A DNA stretch of 19,767 bases from TMED13 sp042090305 (GCA_042090305.1 JBELJQ010000030.1:1-19767); one strand, 5' to 3'; counted from the stretch's first letter, positions 1 to 7,738 are shown. The notes: generated by a model not told the origin, from the letters alone. Made by a program: numbers and translations.

Positions 1-1163
1 TACTCAATGATTCTGTCTCAAAAAGAATGATAGCTGATGTGCCTGTAGGTTCATTTCTGTCTGGTGGAATAGATTCAACAACTATTTCTGCGATTATGCA
101 AAAAAACTCTTTAAAAAAAATTAAAACGTTCTCAATTGGTTTTAAGGAATCTGATTATAACGAAGCGGAATATGCCAAAGAAATAGCAAATTATCTAGGA
201 ACTGAACATAACGAATTGTATTTGACATCTCAAGAAGCTCAGGAATTTATTCCCTTGATTCCTAAATATTTTGATGAACCTTTTGCAGATTCTTCACAAA
301 TTCCAACTTATTTAATCAGTAAAATGGCAGTTAAAGAAGTAAAGGTCGCATTATCTGGGGATGGTGGAGATGAAATGTTTATGGGATATAATAGATATAT
401 GATTGCCGAGAATATGGACTGGGTTTTTAGACTTCCTAATTTTTTTAAAAGAATAATTATTGGTATTATAAACTTAGGATCTTCAAATCACTGGAATATG
501 TTAAGTAGAGTTTTCCCAAAAAAAATAATACCATCTCAATTAGGAGATAAACTTTATAAGCTTGTAAAGATACTTAAAGATGAAGAACCAGATTTTTATA
601 GAATTCTTATAAGCTCTTTTGACTATCCCGACTCCCACATAATAAGTGGCACAGAAGAAAAAGGAATGATATGGGAGAACAACTTTGAATCTTACATAAC
701 AGAATATGTTGAAAGATTAAAACTTTTAGATACGTTGACCTACCTACCGGATGATATTTTAACTAAGGTAGATAGGTCTAGTATGGCGGTTTCTTTAGAG
801 GTAAGAGTTCCTATTCTAGATCATAGAGTAGTTGAATTTTCGTGGATGCTTCCTAAAAAAATACAAATAAAAAAAAATCAAAGTAAATGGATTTTACGAC
901 AGGTTTTGAAAAAGTATATTCCTGAAAAATTTTTCAAAAGACCTAAAATGGGTTTTGGGGTTCCAATTGATTCTTGGTTAAGAAAAGATTTAAAAAATTG
1001 GGGATCTCATCTTCTATCTGATGAAGTTTTTAAAAAATATGAACTACTAAAAAAAAATGATATTCAATTAATGTGGAGACAACATCAAAGTAATGAGAAA
1101 AATTGGCAATACCCTATTTGGAATGTTCTAATGCTTCACTCTTGGGCTGAAGAATACTTATAA
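1..1163 (+). CDS. asnB: Asparagine synthase (glutamine-hydrolysing) family protein, 3' part
   Basis: The reading frame is open from base 3, so the gene begins before the window; the ATG at 27 is internal. What is present is the C-terminal ATP-dependent synthetase domain, which adenylates aspartate (or another carboxylate) and amidates it with ammonia. Visible hallmarks, counted from the ATG at 27, are the pyrophosphate loop SGGIDS near residue 13, the SGDGGDEMF motif near residue 110, TKVDRSSMAVSLEVRVPILD near 243, and the late motif RPKMGFGVPIDSWLR. The N-terminal glutaminase domain and its catalytic Cys cannot be seen. This subtype of AsnB is common in capsule and O-antigen clusters, where it may amidate sugars or uronic acids rather than supply asparagine. 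The membrane glycosyltransferase-like gene that follows agrees with that setting. The family call is firm; the substrate is unknown. Confidence 0.93.
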   Translation, partial: LNDSVSKRMIADVPVGSFLSGGIDSTTISAIMQKNSLKKIKTFSIGFKESDYNEAEYAKEIANYLGTEHNELYLTSQEAQEFIPLIPKYFDEPFADSSQIPTYLISKMAVKEVKVALSGDGGDEMFMGYNRYMIAENMDWVFRLPNFFKRIIIGIINLGSSNHWNMLSRVFPKKIIPSQLGDKLYKLVKILKDEEPDFYRILISSFDYPDSHIISGTEEKGMIWENNFESYITEYVERLKLLDTLTYLPDDILTKVDRSSMAVSLEVRVPILDHRVVEFSWMLPKKIQIKKNQSKWILRQVLKKYIPEKFFKRPKMGFGVPIDSWLRKDLKNWGSHLLSDEVFKKYELLKKNDIQLMWRQHQSNEKNWQYPIWNVLMLHSWAEEYL

Positions 1164-1391
1164 GATTGAAAGCTTTAAAGCTCAAAATATAATTAAAAAC
1201 AAATGGATTCATTAAATAAAAACTTTTACATTCATATCATTTAACTATTTCAATAGAAGCTAAATAATCTAGTAGTTTGAATATTGATGATTTAATTAAA
1301 TTTCATATTTATTTTTTTTCTGCTAATATCTACCCAATTTTGCATATAAAAATCATACATTTCGCATGTTTAATTACTGAAGGAAACTAAA
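1164..1391. other. Non-coding spacer between asnB-like gene and GT-C-like gene
   Basis: This AT-rich spacer has no convincing gene. It contains a perfect 12-base palindrome, AGCTTTAAAGCT, at 1171-1182 just after the asnB stop. The palindrome has no T-run behind it, so it is not a classical terminator. The longest minus-strand frame starting at ATG has about 22 codons and lacks support. The right end carries the ribosome-binding site of the next gene. A promoter for that gene probably lies here, but I cannot place it. Confidence 0.5.
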
Positions 1392-1394
1392 ATA
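1379..1394 (+). promoter_or_regulatory. Ribosome-binding site deciding a probable AUA start
   Basis: GAAGGA at 1379-1384 is one of the few good Shine-Dalgarno matches in the window. It is followed by a 7-base spacer and then ATA at 1392-1394, which is in frame with the downstream membrane protein. No ATG, GTG or TTG occurs in this frame between the stop codon at 1371 and the ATG at 1515. The frame upstream of 1515 encodes a hydrophobic helix and a conserved-looking motif, so a start here fits better than one at 1515. ATT at 1398 is a second, less well spaced candidate. Confidence 0.5.
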
Positions 1395-2726
1395 AAAATT
1401 TTAAATTTAAATAGATCAGGAATTATTAATGTTTTTTTATTTTTCCTAACTTTAAGTGTCATTCAATTTTCTCCACCATTATTAAATGAGATCCAACCTG
1501 ATAGTTCGGGCTACATGTATCCTAGTCAAAATAGGCAATCTTTATATTATCTTTTAATAACTTTACTTAATAAAATTGGGATTAATGTAATTCTGTTTCA
1601 AAAAATACTATTAAGTTTTAGTATTACTATGATTGTTATTTTTATAGGAAAAAAAACATCGGTATTACTTGGATTATTGAGCTATTCCTTAATTATATTA
1701 AATACATATTATACATCATATTCTAAAACAATTCTTCCTGAGTCCATTCTTTTCAGTTTATTAAATCTAGCTATAGTTTATTTATTTGAAGAGAGAAAAA
1801 ATAGTCTAATTATTTTCGCTCTAATTTGTGGGATAATGGCATCTCTAAAGCCTATAGGACTCCTATTGTCTTTGATATTATTTATAATTTTCATTATTAA
1901 AAATAAAAAAAAAAATGTATTATTTATCTTTTTAATCTTTTTTACACTTCCAAACATTATTGAGAATTCATTCTTTTATAGTCAGTATAAAGAAAGAGCT
2001 ACAGTCTTTAAACAATCAGTAATTGGTAAATTGGTTGTTTTGTCTGGTAAAGATAGTTTTGTTATTAATGATTATTCGGATGAGCTACACCCATTTTTAG
2101 AAAAAACAAAGGCAGAATATAAAATAGTTCATAAATTTTTAAATAACCTAGATAGTATACTTTTGAAAGCAGAACTATTGTCAGATTATGAAGTGATTGC
2201 TCAATATCAAATTTTTAATTTTGACTCTATTAAAGAGATTGAATTTGATGAGAATATTATATATGAAAATATAAACAAGATTTTTTTTGAGATTTTAATA
2301 AATAACTCTTATGATTATTTAAAACTTTCCTTGTTTCATTATTTAGGAAATTGGTCTATCGGTTCTAAGGTAAGATTTTTAAATAACAATGAGGATAATA
2401 TCCCTTTATTTAAAGAATTAGTAAAGTCCTCTGCACCAATAAATTTACCTAACCAAATCTTGTTACAATTTGCGCAAATTATTTTTATATCTATGCTTTT
2501 AATTCTTACTCTTCATACATTTTATTTACTTTTTTGTTTTTCTAAATTGATTACCAATAGAACTTTATTCATAAATTTTTCAATGATATTTTTAATTCAG
2601 TCCTATCTAACTATCACAGGTCTAACAAATGTATCAACTCCAAGATATTTAATGGTAGTATATCCACTCATTATTATGTCAACAGTAAATTTTATATATT
2701 ATTTTTACAATAAAGAAAGTAAATAG
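1392..2726 (+). CDS. Multi-pass membrane protein resembling GT-C (PMT/ArnT-like) glycosyltransferases
   Basis: With the proposed AUA start the protein has about 444 residues; the first ATG (1515) would give 403. The extra 41 residues supply a first membrane helix (around GIINVFLFFLTLSVIQF) and the motif QPDSSGY. The latter resembles the acidic first-loop motif of GT-C enzymes, which use lipid-linked sugars at the periplasmic face. Roughly ten further hydrophobic segments follow, in two blocks. A soluble Asp/Glu-rich stretch (about residues 190-330) separates them. Near the C-terminus is TPRYLMVVYPL, similar to the RY-x-hydrophobic end motif of PMT-like families. It follows an asnB-like gene, so a role in surface polysaccharide or lipid glycosylation is inferred. 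No specific substrate can be named, and it could be a flippase- or polymerase-like protein. Confidence 0.65.
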   Translation: MKILNLNRSGIINVFLFFLTLSVIQFSPPLLNEIQPDSSGYMYPSQNRQSLYYLLITLLNKIGINVILFQKILLSFSITMIVIFIGKKTSVLLGLLSYSLIILNTYYTSYSKTILPESILFSLLNLAIVYLFEERKNSLIIFALICGIMASLKPIGLLLSLILFIIFIIKNKKKNVLFIFLIFFTLPNIIENSFFYSQYKERATVFKQSVIGKLVVLSGKDSFVINDYSDELHPFLEKTKAEYKIVHKFLNNLDSILLKAELLSDYEVIAQYQIFNFDSIKEIEFDENIIYENINKIFFEILINNSYDYLKLSLFHYLGNWSIGSKVRFLNNNEDNIPLFKELVKSSAPINLPNQILLQFAQIIFISMLLILTLHTFYLLFCFSKLITNRTLFINFSMIFLIQSYLTITGLTNVSTPRYLMVVYPLIIMSTVNFIYYFYNKESK

Positions 2727-2742
2727 ATGATAATAATGTAAG

Positions 2743-2768
2743 AATTTATAAATAAAAAACTATAAATT
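2743..2768. repeat. AT-rich inverted repeat after the GT-C-like gene
   Basis: AATTTATA at 2743-2750 and TATAAATT at 2761-2768 form a perfect 8-bp inverted repeat around a 10-base A-rich loop. It lies between the membrane-protein stop and acpS. There is no G/C in the stem and no T-run after it, so an intrinsic terminator is unlikely. It may be a chance product of base composition or a weak RNA stem. Confidence 0.3.
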
Positions 2769-2806
2769 TACGAGTGTGAATAATATTATTATTAAGTTAA
2801 GAAAAT

Positions 2807-2814
2807 AAGAGGGG
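2807..2814 (+). promoter_or_regulatory. Shine-Dalgarno site of acpS
   Basis: AAGAGGGG lies 8 bases before the ATG at 2823. Purine-rich sites this strong are rare in the window, which supports this start codon for acpS. Confidence 0.55.
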
Positions 2815-2822
2815 ATACAAGG

Positions 2823-3203
2823 ATGGAAATATTACAAGGTATTGATTTATTGAAAGTAGAGAGAATTAAAAAAATTTATTTAAATTATAAGGATAAATTT
2901 TTAAAAAAAATACTAACAGATTTAGAAATTAAACAAATAAAGAAAAATCAGAAAATATATAATAAGATTGCAGGAAAGTTTTCTGCTAAAGAAGCTGTGG
3001 TTAAGGCAATAGGAACTGGTTTTTCTGAAGGAATTAAAATAAAAGATATAGAAATACTTAATATTGAAAATGGAAAACCAATTATCAATTTGCACGGCAT
3101 AGCTAAGAAAAAATTAGAAAATGTTGAGTCTTCAAGTATATCTATAAGCAATGATGGAGGTTTTGTTATATCTGTAGTAACATTTCTTGTAAAAAAATTG
3201 TAA
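2823..3203 (+). CDS. acpS: Holo-[acyl-carrier-protein] synthase (4'-phosphopantetheinyl transferase)
   Basis: At 126 residues it has the normal AcpS length. The enzyme moves 4'-phosphopantetheine from CoA to the Ser of apo-ACP, activating fatty-acid synthesis. The metal-binding signature is present: GIDLLKVERI (Asp8) and FSAKEAVVKAIGTG (Glu56), followed by the GKP segment. In the C-terminal beta-strand the usual SISH motif reads SISND (residues 106-110), so the customary His is Asn. The gene is preceded by a good ribosome-binding site, has 96 bp of spacer upstream and 100 bp downstream, and stands alone between the polysaccharide genes and the ergothioneine operon. Being away from rnc/lepB or pdxJ, frequent acpS neighbours, it could be a second enzyme for a special carrier protein; no such carrier gene is visible here. 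The family call is firm. Confidence 0.9.
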   Translation: MEILQGIDLLKVERIKKIYLNYKDKFLKKILTDLEIKQIKKNQKIYNKIAGKFSAKEAVVKAIGTGFSEGIKIKDIEILNIENGKPIINLHGIAKKKLENVESSSISISNDGGFVISVVTFLVKKL

Positions 3204-3216
3204 AATTTGGTAATAA

Positions 3217-3245
3217 TTACGAACAATAATTATAAAAATTATAAT
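3217..3245 (+). promoter_or_regulatory. Possible promoter of the egt operon
   Basis: TATAAT at 3240-3245 matches the -10 consensus, and TTACGA at 3217-3222, 17 bases upstream, matches -35 in three of six positions. It lies 58 bases before the egtB ATG. The whole spacer (3204-3303) is so AT-rich that -10-like strings are expected by chance, including another at 3297-3302 too close to the ATG. Confidence 0.25.
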
Positions 3246-3303
3246 ATTTTTAATAAATTATTATTAATTAATTAAAATTTATTTATACTTTTAATTTTAT
3301 AAT

Positions 3304-4554
3304 ATGGAAGATTTTTCAAAAAAAGACAAAATTAACGAGCTATTACTTAATATTAAAGTATTACGTAATCAAACTAGCAAGCTAGTTGAGAAATTAGAAA
3401 TTGATGATCAAGTAGTTCAAACAGCCAATTATGTTAGCCCGATTAAATGGCATCTTGGTCACACCAGCTGGTTTTTTGAAAAGTTTGTTTTAGCTAAATA
3501 TTGTAAAAATTATAAATTATTTAGTAAAAATTACGATTTTATATTCAATTCGTATTATGAAACTATAAGTCATTTTAATATGAGAGAAAACAGGGGTAAT
3601 TTGAGTAGACCCAGCCTTTCAGAAGTAAATAGTTATAGGTCTTATGTTAACAAAAATTTAGATCAACTTTTTGACACACATGACGTTAATTTAGAAAACT
3701 TACTTAATATAGCTCTTCATCACGAGCAACAGCATCAAGAACTTATTCTAATGGATATAAAACATATTTTATATTCGAATATTAATAAACCTGAGTTTAT
3801 AAAAAAAAAAATGAATATTGACTACAATTTAAAATATAAAAAAAGGAATGAATTTATACTGGATAGCTCTATTGAAACAAAATATGGTTATGATGGTAGT
3901 GAGTTCTCTTTTGATAATGAAAGACCAACTTCAAACATAAGGTTAACTCCATTTATTTTAACAGAATTCATTACTAACAAAGATTGGAAAAATTTTATAG
4001 AAGATAAAGGTTATAGTCGTCCAGAGCTATGGCTTTCAGATGGTTGGGAATTTATTAATAAAAATAATATTAATAAGCCAATGTATTGGATCGACAATAA
4101 TTTTTTATTTAGTCTGAATGGGGTTGAAAAAATAAATATGCATTCACCAGTCTCACATGTAAGTTTTTATGAAGCAATGGCTTTTGCAAGGTATAAAAAT
4201 ACTACTTTGCCCACAGAATTTGAACTTGAATATGTTCTAAAAATGTCAAAAAAATCTGGAAATTTTTTAGAAAATAAAGTGTTTAAAGAACATTCATATA
4301 CTTCTGAAAGATTTTTTGATAATTTTTATGGTAATCTTTGGGTATGGTCAGCTAGTCCTTATTTGCCATATAAGAATTATAGCTCTTATAAAGAATCACT
4401 ATCAGAGTACAACGGTAAATTTATGTGTAATCAATTTGTTTTAAAAGGTGGATCATTTGCGACACCAACAACTCATATTAGAGCAACATACAGAAATTTT
4501 TATTATCCTCATGATAGATGGCAATTTGCCGGATTAAGACTAAAGAAAAACTAA
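3304..4554 (+). CDS. egtB: Ergothioneine biosynthesis sulfoxide synthase EgtB
   Basis: This 416-residue non-heme iron enzyme couples hercynine, O2 and a thiol (cysteine or gamma-glutamylcysteine) into a hercynyl sulfoxide, the central step of ergothioneine synthesis. Residues 10-155 form the DinB-like domain. The iron-binding set is His53 (in KWHLGHTSWFFEKF) plus the HX3HXE motif HEQQHQE with His140 and His144. A region reading MRENRGNLSRPSLSEV (93-108) matches the RxxRG-LSRP segment common in proteobacterial and cyanobacterial EgtB. Residues 184-414 form the FGE-sulfatase (C-type-lectin-like) domain, with YGYDGSEFSFDNERP, NLWVWSASPY, LKGGSF and the end motif FAGLRL. It is the first gene of a six-gene operon, 17 bp before egtD. 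No egtA or egtC lies beside it, so direct use of cysteine is plausible but unproven. Confidence 0.95.
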   Translation: MEDFSKKDKINELLLNIKVLRNQTSKLVEKLEIDDQVVQTANYVSPIKWHLGHTSWFFEKFVLAKYCKNYKLFSKNYDFIFNSYYETISHFNMRENRGNLSRPSLSEVNSYRSYVNKNLDQLFDTHDVNLENLLNIALHHEQQHQELILMDIKHILYSNINKPEFIKKKMNIDYNLKYKKRNEFILDSSIETKYGYDGSEFSFDNERPTSNIRLTPFILTEFITNKDWKNFIEDKGYSRPELWLSDGWEFINKNNINKPMYWIDNNFLFSLNGVEKINMHSPVSHVSFYEAMAFARYKNTTLPTEFELEYVLKMSKKSGNFLENKVFKEHSYTSERFFDNFYGNLWVWSASPYLPYKNYSSYKESLSEYNGKFMCNQFVLKGGSFATPTTHIRATYRNFYYPHDRWQFAGLRLKKN

Positions 4555-4571
4555 TTTTTTAAATGTAATCA

Positions 4572-5552
4572 ATGCAGAATCTAGATTTCATAGACTATTT
4601 AAATACTGAAGGTAAGGATTTAATTTCTGAAGAAAAAAAACAGTTAATTAACGGTTTAAAAAATTCAAATCAAAAAAAAATTAATCCAAAATATTTTTAT
4701 GATGAAAGAGGTTCGATTCTTTTTGAAAAAATTACTAAATCAAAAGATTATTATCCTACAACAAAAGAAATGGAAATATTAGATAAAAAGAATAAAAAAA
4801 TAAAAAAAGAATTACCAGCGGGGTCGTCTATAATTGAATTTGGTGCTGGCTCAAATAAAAAAATAAAGAAACTTCTTGAAATACTTGACTCACCAAGCGA
4901 ATGTATTTCAATAGATATAAGCAGGACCTTTTTGTTAGAAAATTCTAAAAAATTAGCTAATGAGTTTCCGAACTTAAAAGTCACTGCAATTTCTGCTGAC
5001 TTTAATCATAAATTTGAATTTCAAAAAATACAAAATATTACTAAGCCTAAAATTGGTTTTTTCCCCGGCTCAACTATTGGGAATTTTTCAAAAAAAGAAG
5101 CAAAACAAATGTTAGTTAAGTTTAAAAAAAATTTAAAATCAGAAAATTATCTGGTAATTGGTGTTGACCTTAAAAAAGATAAATCAATTTTGGAAAAAGC
5201 GTATAATGATTCTGAAGGAATAACAGCAAAATTTAATAAAAATATTTTTAGTAGCTTAAACAGTAAATTTGGTTCGAACTTTAATGAAAATAATTTTGAA
5301 CATAATGCTTTTTTCAATTCAGAAAAAAGTAGAATTGAAATGCATTTGGTTAATAGAGTTAAGCATAGTGTAAGAATATTTGATAAAAAAATAGATTTTA
5401 AAGTTGGTGAAACAATACATACGGAAAACTCTTATAAATATACCTATAAAAGCTTCGAAAGACTTAGTGAGAGTGCTGGTTATAAAATACAAAGTTTTTT
5501 TTCAGATGAAAAATCATTTTTTGGTATTTTTATATTAAAAGTAAAAAAGTGA
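4572..5552 (+). CDS. egtD: L-histidine N-alpha-methyltransferase EgtD
   Basis: The 326-residue SAM-dependent enzyme trimethylates the alpha-amino group of histidine to hercynine, the substrate of EgtB. The length is typical. The N-terminal KYFYDERGSILFEKI (40-54) is the family's YxYDDRGS motif. SAM motif I is IIEFGAGSNKK (87-97). Asn171 in FPGSTIGNF, Tyr211 in LEKAYND, and Glu285/Ser287 in HTENSYKY match the histidine-binding residues known from mycobacterial EgtD. The stop codon TGA at 5550-5552 is followed at once by the ATG of the next gene, indicating translational coupling. Together with egtB this is a clear ergothioneine locus. Confidence 0.95.
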   Translation: MQNLDFIDYLNTEGKDLISEEKKQLINGLKNSNQKKINPKYFYDERGSILFEKITKSKDYYPTTKEMEILDKKNKKIKKELPAGSSIIEFGAGSNKKIKKLLEILDSPSECISIDISRTFLLENSKKLANEFPNLKVTAISADFNHKFEFQKIQNITKPKIGFFPGSTIGNFSKKEAKQMLVKFKKNLKSENYLVIGVDLKKDKSILEKAYNDSEGITAKFNKNIFSSLNSKFGSNFNENNFEHNAFFNSEKSRIEMHLVNRVKHSVRIFDKKIDFKVGETIHTENSYKYTYKSFERLSESAGYKIQSFFSDEKSFFGIFILKVKK

Positions 5553-6659
5553 ATGGATTATTCAAATTTCAATAATGCTGGATCCAGTAAAACATTTCAA
5601 AGTTGTAACAACGCAATAATAAGATACTTAGAAGAAGAAAAGAAATATGGTGGATATTATTCAGCTGATTTATTTTCAACCAAGATAAATAAATTTTATC
5701 TGAATTTATCAACACTTATAAATTGTAATCCCTCAGAAATCTCTTTCATATCAAATACAACTTTAGGATTTAATTTATTAATTAATTCATTCCAGGGACT
5801 TAAGAATGGTAATATCATAATATTTAGTAATGAATATGATAGTAATCTTATATGTTTAAGACATAATAGAATAAATTTTAAAGTAGTTAGGTTAGACGAT
5901 AACGGTGATTTCGACTTTAATGAACTTAGGTCTAAGATAGATAGTAATACGTTGATTGTTAATTTATGTCATATTACTTCTTACATAGGAAATGAAAATC
6001 CAGCAGAAAAGATCGGAAAAATTATAAAGAAAATAAACCCGAATATTATTTATTCAATTGATGCATGTCAGTCGATTGGTCACATTAATATAGATGTAAA
6101 ACAATTCAAATGTGATGTACTTATTGGATCAGGTAGAAAATTTTTAAGGGGACCACGCGGAACTGGATTTATTTATTTAAAGAAAATAAATGAGAGCTTA
6201 ATTAAACCATGTATAATTGATAGTCATAATATTGATAATAAGTCAAAAACAGGTTTAAAGAAAGATCATGTATTTGAAAATTTTGAGTATTCACCAGCAC
6301 TTAAAGTTGGCCTGTCCGAGTCAATCAGAAGGATAAATAATTTAGGGATTCCAAAAATTCAAAATGATATCAAATCAAAGAGCAAATACTTTAGAAATAA
6401 ACTTAAGAAAATGTCAAATATCAACTTATATGAAAGTGAAAACAAAGTTAGCGGAATCAACACTCTCACTATTAAAAATATTCCTACAAAAAACATATAT
6501 AATTTCTTATTAAAAAAAAAAGTACTTACTTCAATAGTTGAAAAAAAGGACTATTACTCAAGAAAAAATAAAATATCTAATGCTTTGCGCGTATCATTCC
6601 ATTATTATAATACATACAAACAAATTGATTATTTGATAAAATGTATTTCAAGGATATAA
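5553..6659 (+). CDS. egtE: Class V PLP aminotransferase-fold enzyme, EgtE-like C-S lyase
   Basis: The 368-residue fold-type I PLP protein belongs to the class V (cysteine desulfurase/isopenicillin-N epimerase-like) family. The start FNNAGSS (6-12), SIDACQSIGHI (168-178, cofactor-binding Asp170 and Gln173), the Schiff-base Lys196 in GSGRKFLRGPRGTGF, and the late LRVSFHYYNT (345-354) are all conserved family features. Directly after egtD with no gap, it most likely cleaves the hercynyl-cysteine sulfoxide C-S bond to release ergothioneine, as EgtE does in mycobacteria. No active-site Cys loop typical of NifS/IscS is evident, arguing against a desulfurase for Fe-S clusters. The function is assigned by context; the fold is certain. 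The next gene starts 7 bp downstream. Confidence 0.85.
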   Translation: MDYSNFNNAGSSKTFQSCNNAIIRYLEEEKKYGGYYSADLFSTKINKFYLNLSTLINCNPSEISFISNTTLGFNLLINSFQGLKNGNIIIFSNEYDSNLICLRHNRINFKVVRLDDNGDFDFNELRSKIDSNTLIVNLCHITSYIGNENPAEKIGKIIKKINPNIIYSIDACQSIGHINIDVKQFKCDVLIGSGRKFLRGPRGTGFIYLKKINESLIKPCIIDSHNIDNKSKTGLKKDHVFENFEYSPALKVGLSESIRRINNLGIPKIQNDIKSKSKYFRNKLKKMSNINLYESENKVSGINTLTIKNIPTKNIYNFLLKKKVLTSIVEKKDYYSRKNKISNALRVSFHYYNTYKQIDYLIKCISRI

Positions 6660-6666
6660 AATAAAA

Positions 6667-7056
6667 ATGGACCTTAATAAAATAATAAGATTTATCCAAG
6701 TATTTGCTGTTCTTGTGATTTTTATTGGATCAGTTATAGGTTTTGTTTATGAAATTCTTCATATGTTGGAAATAAAAAAAATTCAACTGGCAGATCTTCT
6801 TTTACTTTTTATTTATGTTGAAGTTATGGGAATGATAAGGGTATATTTACTTCAAGAGGAAATTAGAATAACCTATCCTCTAATAATTGCTATCACTGCT
6901 ATTTCACGTCTTATAATTCTACAAAAAAAAGACTTGGATCCAGCTATTTTAATTTACGAATCTGTTGCAATATTAATTCTTGCATTTGCAATAATTGTCT
7001 TGAAGATGAGATATATAAATTTCTTCAAAGAAGACAAAAAAAATGAAAAAAATTAA
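6667..7056 (+). CDS. psiE: PsiE-like four-helix membrane protein
   Basis: The protein has 129 residues with about four membrane helices (roughly 9-33, 41-60, 69-84 and 93-112). The sequence LLLFIYVEVMGMIRVYL (46-62) and a following RITYPLIIAITAISRLIIL are characteristic of the PsiE (phosphate-starvation-inducible E) family. The biochemical role of PsiE is not known. It follows the egtE-like gene by 7 bp and overlaps the PAP2 gene by 14 bp, so it is clearly part of the same transcript. Being next to a phosphatase, it may relate to phosphate or lipid phosphate metabolism, but this is inference. Confidence 0.72.
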   Translation: MDLNKIIRFIQVFAVLVIFIGSVIGFVYEILHMLEIKKIQLADLLLLFIYVEVMGMIRVYLLQEEIRITYPLIIAITAISRLIILQKKDLDPAILIYESVAILILAFAIIVLKMRYINFFKEDKKNEKN

Positions 7057-7738
7057 CTTACTTCTACAGTTAAAAATTGTAAATATTTCGTTTATCTTCT
7101 GCACAGTGCTTTTTATTTTATATCCATATTTAGATATAAATATCTCAAATTTTTTTTTTGTTGATGGATCATTTATTTCAGAGAAATACACCTTTATTAA
7201 AGACCTGAGAAGTATTCTTAAAATTTTAATGATTTTAATTCCAGTATTTTGTCTATTCTTTTTAATTTTAATTTCTTTAGAAAAGTCTAAAAAATCTAAA
7301 ATAAAATATAATTTAAGGTTTAGAATGGCATTGCTGGGATTTGTTATTGGTCCAATAATTGGGTGCGGATTGATTGCTAATCTTTACTTTAAAGATACAT
7401 GGGGTAGAGCTAGACCAGCTTATATAATTGAATTTGGGGGGGAGAAAAATTACTCTCAACCTTTTATTAAATCTGATCAATGTTATAAAAATTGCTCCTG
7501 GATTAGTGGAGAAACTTCCGGTGCTTTTTCTTTGATGTTTGGTTCATTAATTTTAAGAAATCATATGTTCATACTGTGCAACTATATTTTAGGATTACTT
7601 GTTTTTTTTTGTAGACTTTCAATGGGAGGACATTTTTTTAGTGATAATATATATGCTTATTTCTTTATGATCTATCTGGCCTACTTATACAAGTACTTCA
7701 TTTATATTATTCTTAAAAATAGAAAAAGAAAAAAATGA
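7043..7738 (+). CDS. PAP2-family membrane phosphatase (lipid phosphatase-like)
   Basis: The 231-residue integral membrane protein carries the three-part PAP2 phosphatase signature. The first part is KDTWGRARP (Lys117, Arg124, Pro125; KX6RP). The second is SWISGETSG (around 153-160), where Glu-Thr replaces the usual PSGH histidine. The third is RLSMGGHFFSD (Arg191, His197, Asp201; RX5HX3D). The nucleophile His197 is retained. PAP2 enzymes of this kind remove phosphate from lipid A, phosphatidylglycerol phosphate or undecaprenyl pyrophosphate at the periplasmic face. About six membrane helices are visible. A Cys-containing stretch (Cys147, Cys151) precedes the second motif. The gene overlaps the PsiE-like gene and shares an ATGA with the next gene. 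The substrate is unknown; lipid A or another glycolipid is plausible given the LpxL-type gene nearby. Confidence 0.85.
   Translation: MKKINLLLQLKIVNISFIFCTVLFILYPYLDINISNFFFVDGSFISEKYTFIKDLRSILKILMILIPVFCLFFLILISLEKSKKSKIKYNLRFRMALLGFVIGPIIGCGLIANLYFKDTWGRARPAYIIEFGGEKNYSQPFIKSDQCYKNCSWISGETSGAFSLMFGSLILRNHMFILCNYILGLLVFFCRLSMGGHFFSDNIYAYFFMIYLAYLYKYFIYIILKNRKRKK

Noticed and set aside
1171..1182. Perfect palindrome AGCTTTAAAGCT as a terminator or operator
   Set aside because: There is no following T-run and only one copy; a 12-base AT-rich palindrome is not strong evidence.
1320..1390. Short minus-strand frame (about 22 codons) in the spacer before the GT-C-like gene
   Set aside because: It is too short, has no ribosome-binding site and no recognisable motif.
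2948..3226. Open frame of about 92 codons on the minus strand opposite acpS
   Set aside because: It lies almost wholly antisense to a recognised AcpS and shows no family motif; it is a shadow frame of a low-stop AT-rich gene.
3297..3302. TATAAT directly before the egtB start
   Set aside because: A -10 box here would place the transcription start inside the coding sequence, so it is probably chance.
4660..4810. Runs of seven to ten A in egtD and other genes as slippage or phase-variation sites
   Set aside because: Such runs occur in nearly every gene of the window through Lys codons, and the frames are intact.
4751..4984. Minus-strand open frame inside egtD
   Set aside because: It is antisense to the SAM-binding core of EgtD and its hydrophobic, Phe-rich product reflects the complement of Lys/Glu codons.
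5553..6659. Cysteine desulfurase (SufS/IscS) for Fe-S assembly
   Set aside because: The position directly after egtD, the FNNAGSS start and the lack of an evident active-site Cys loop favour an EgtE-like lyase; no suf or isc genes are nearby.
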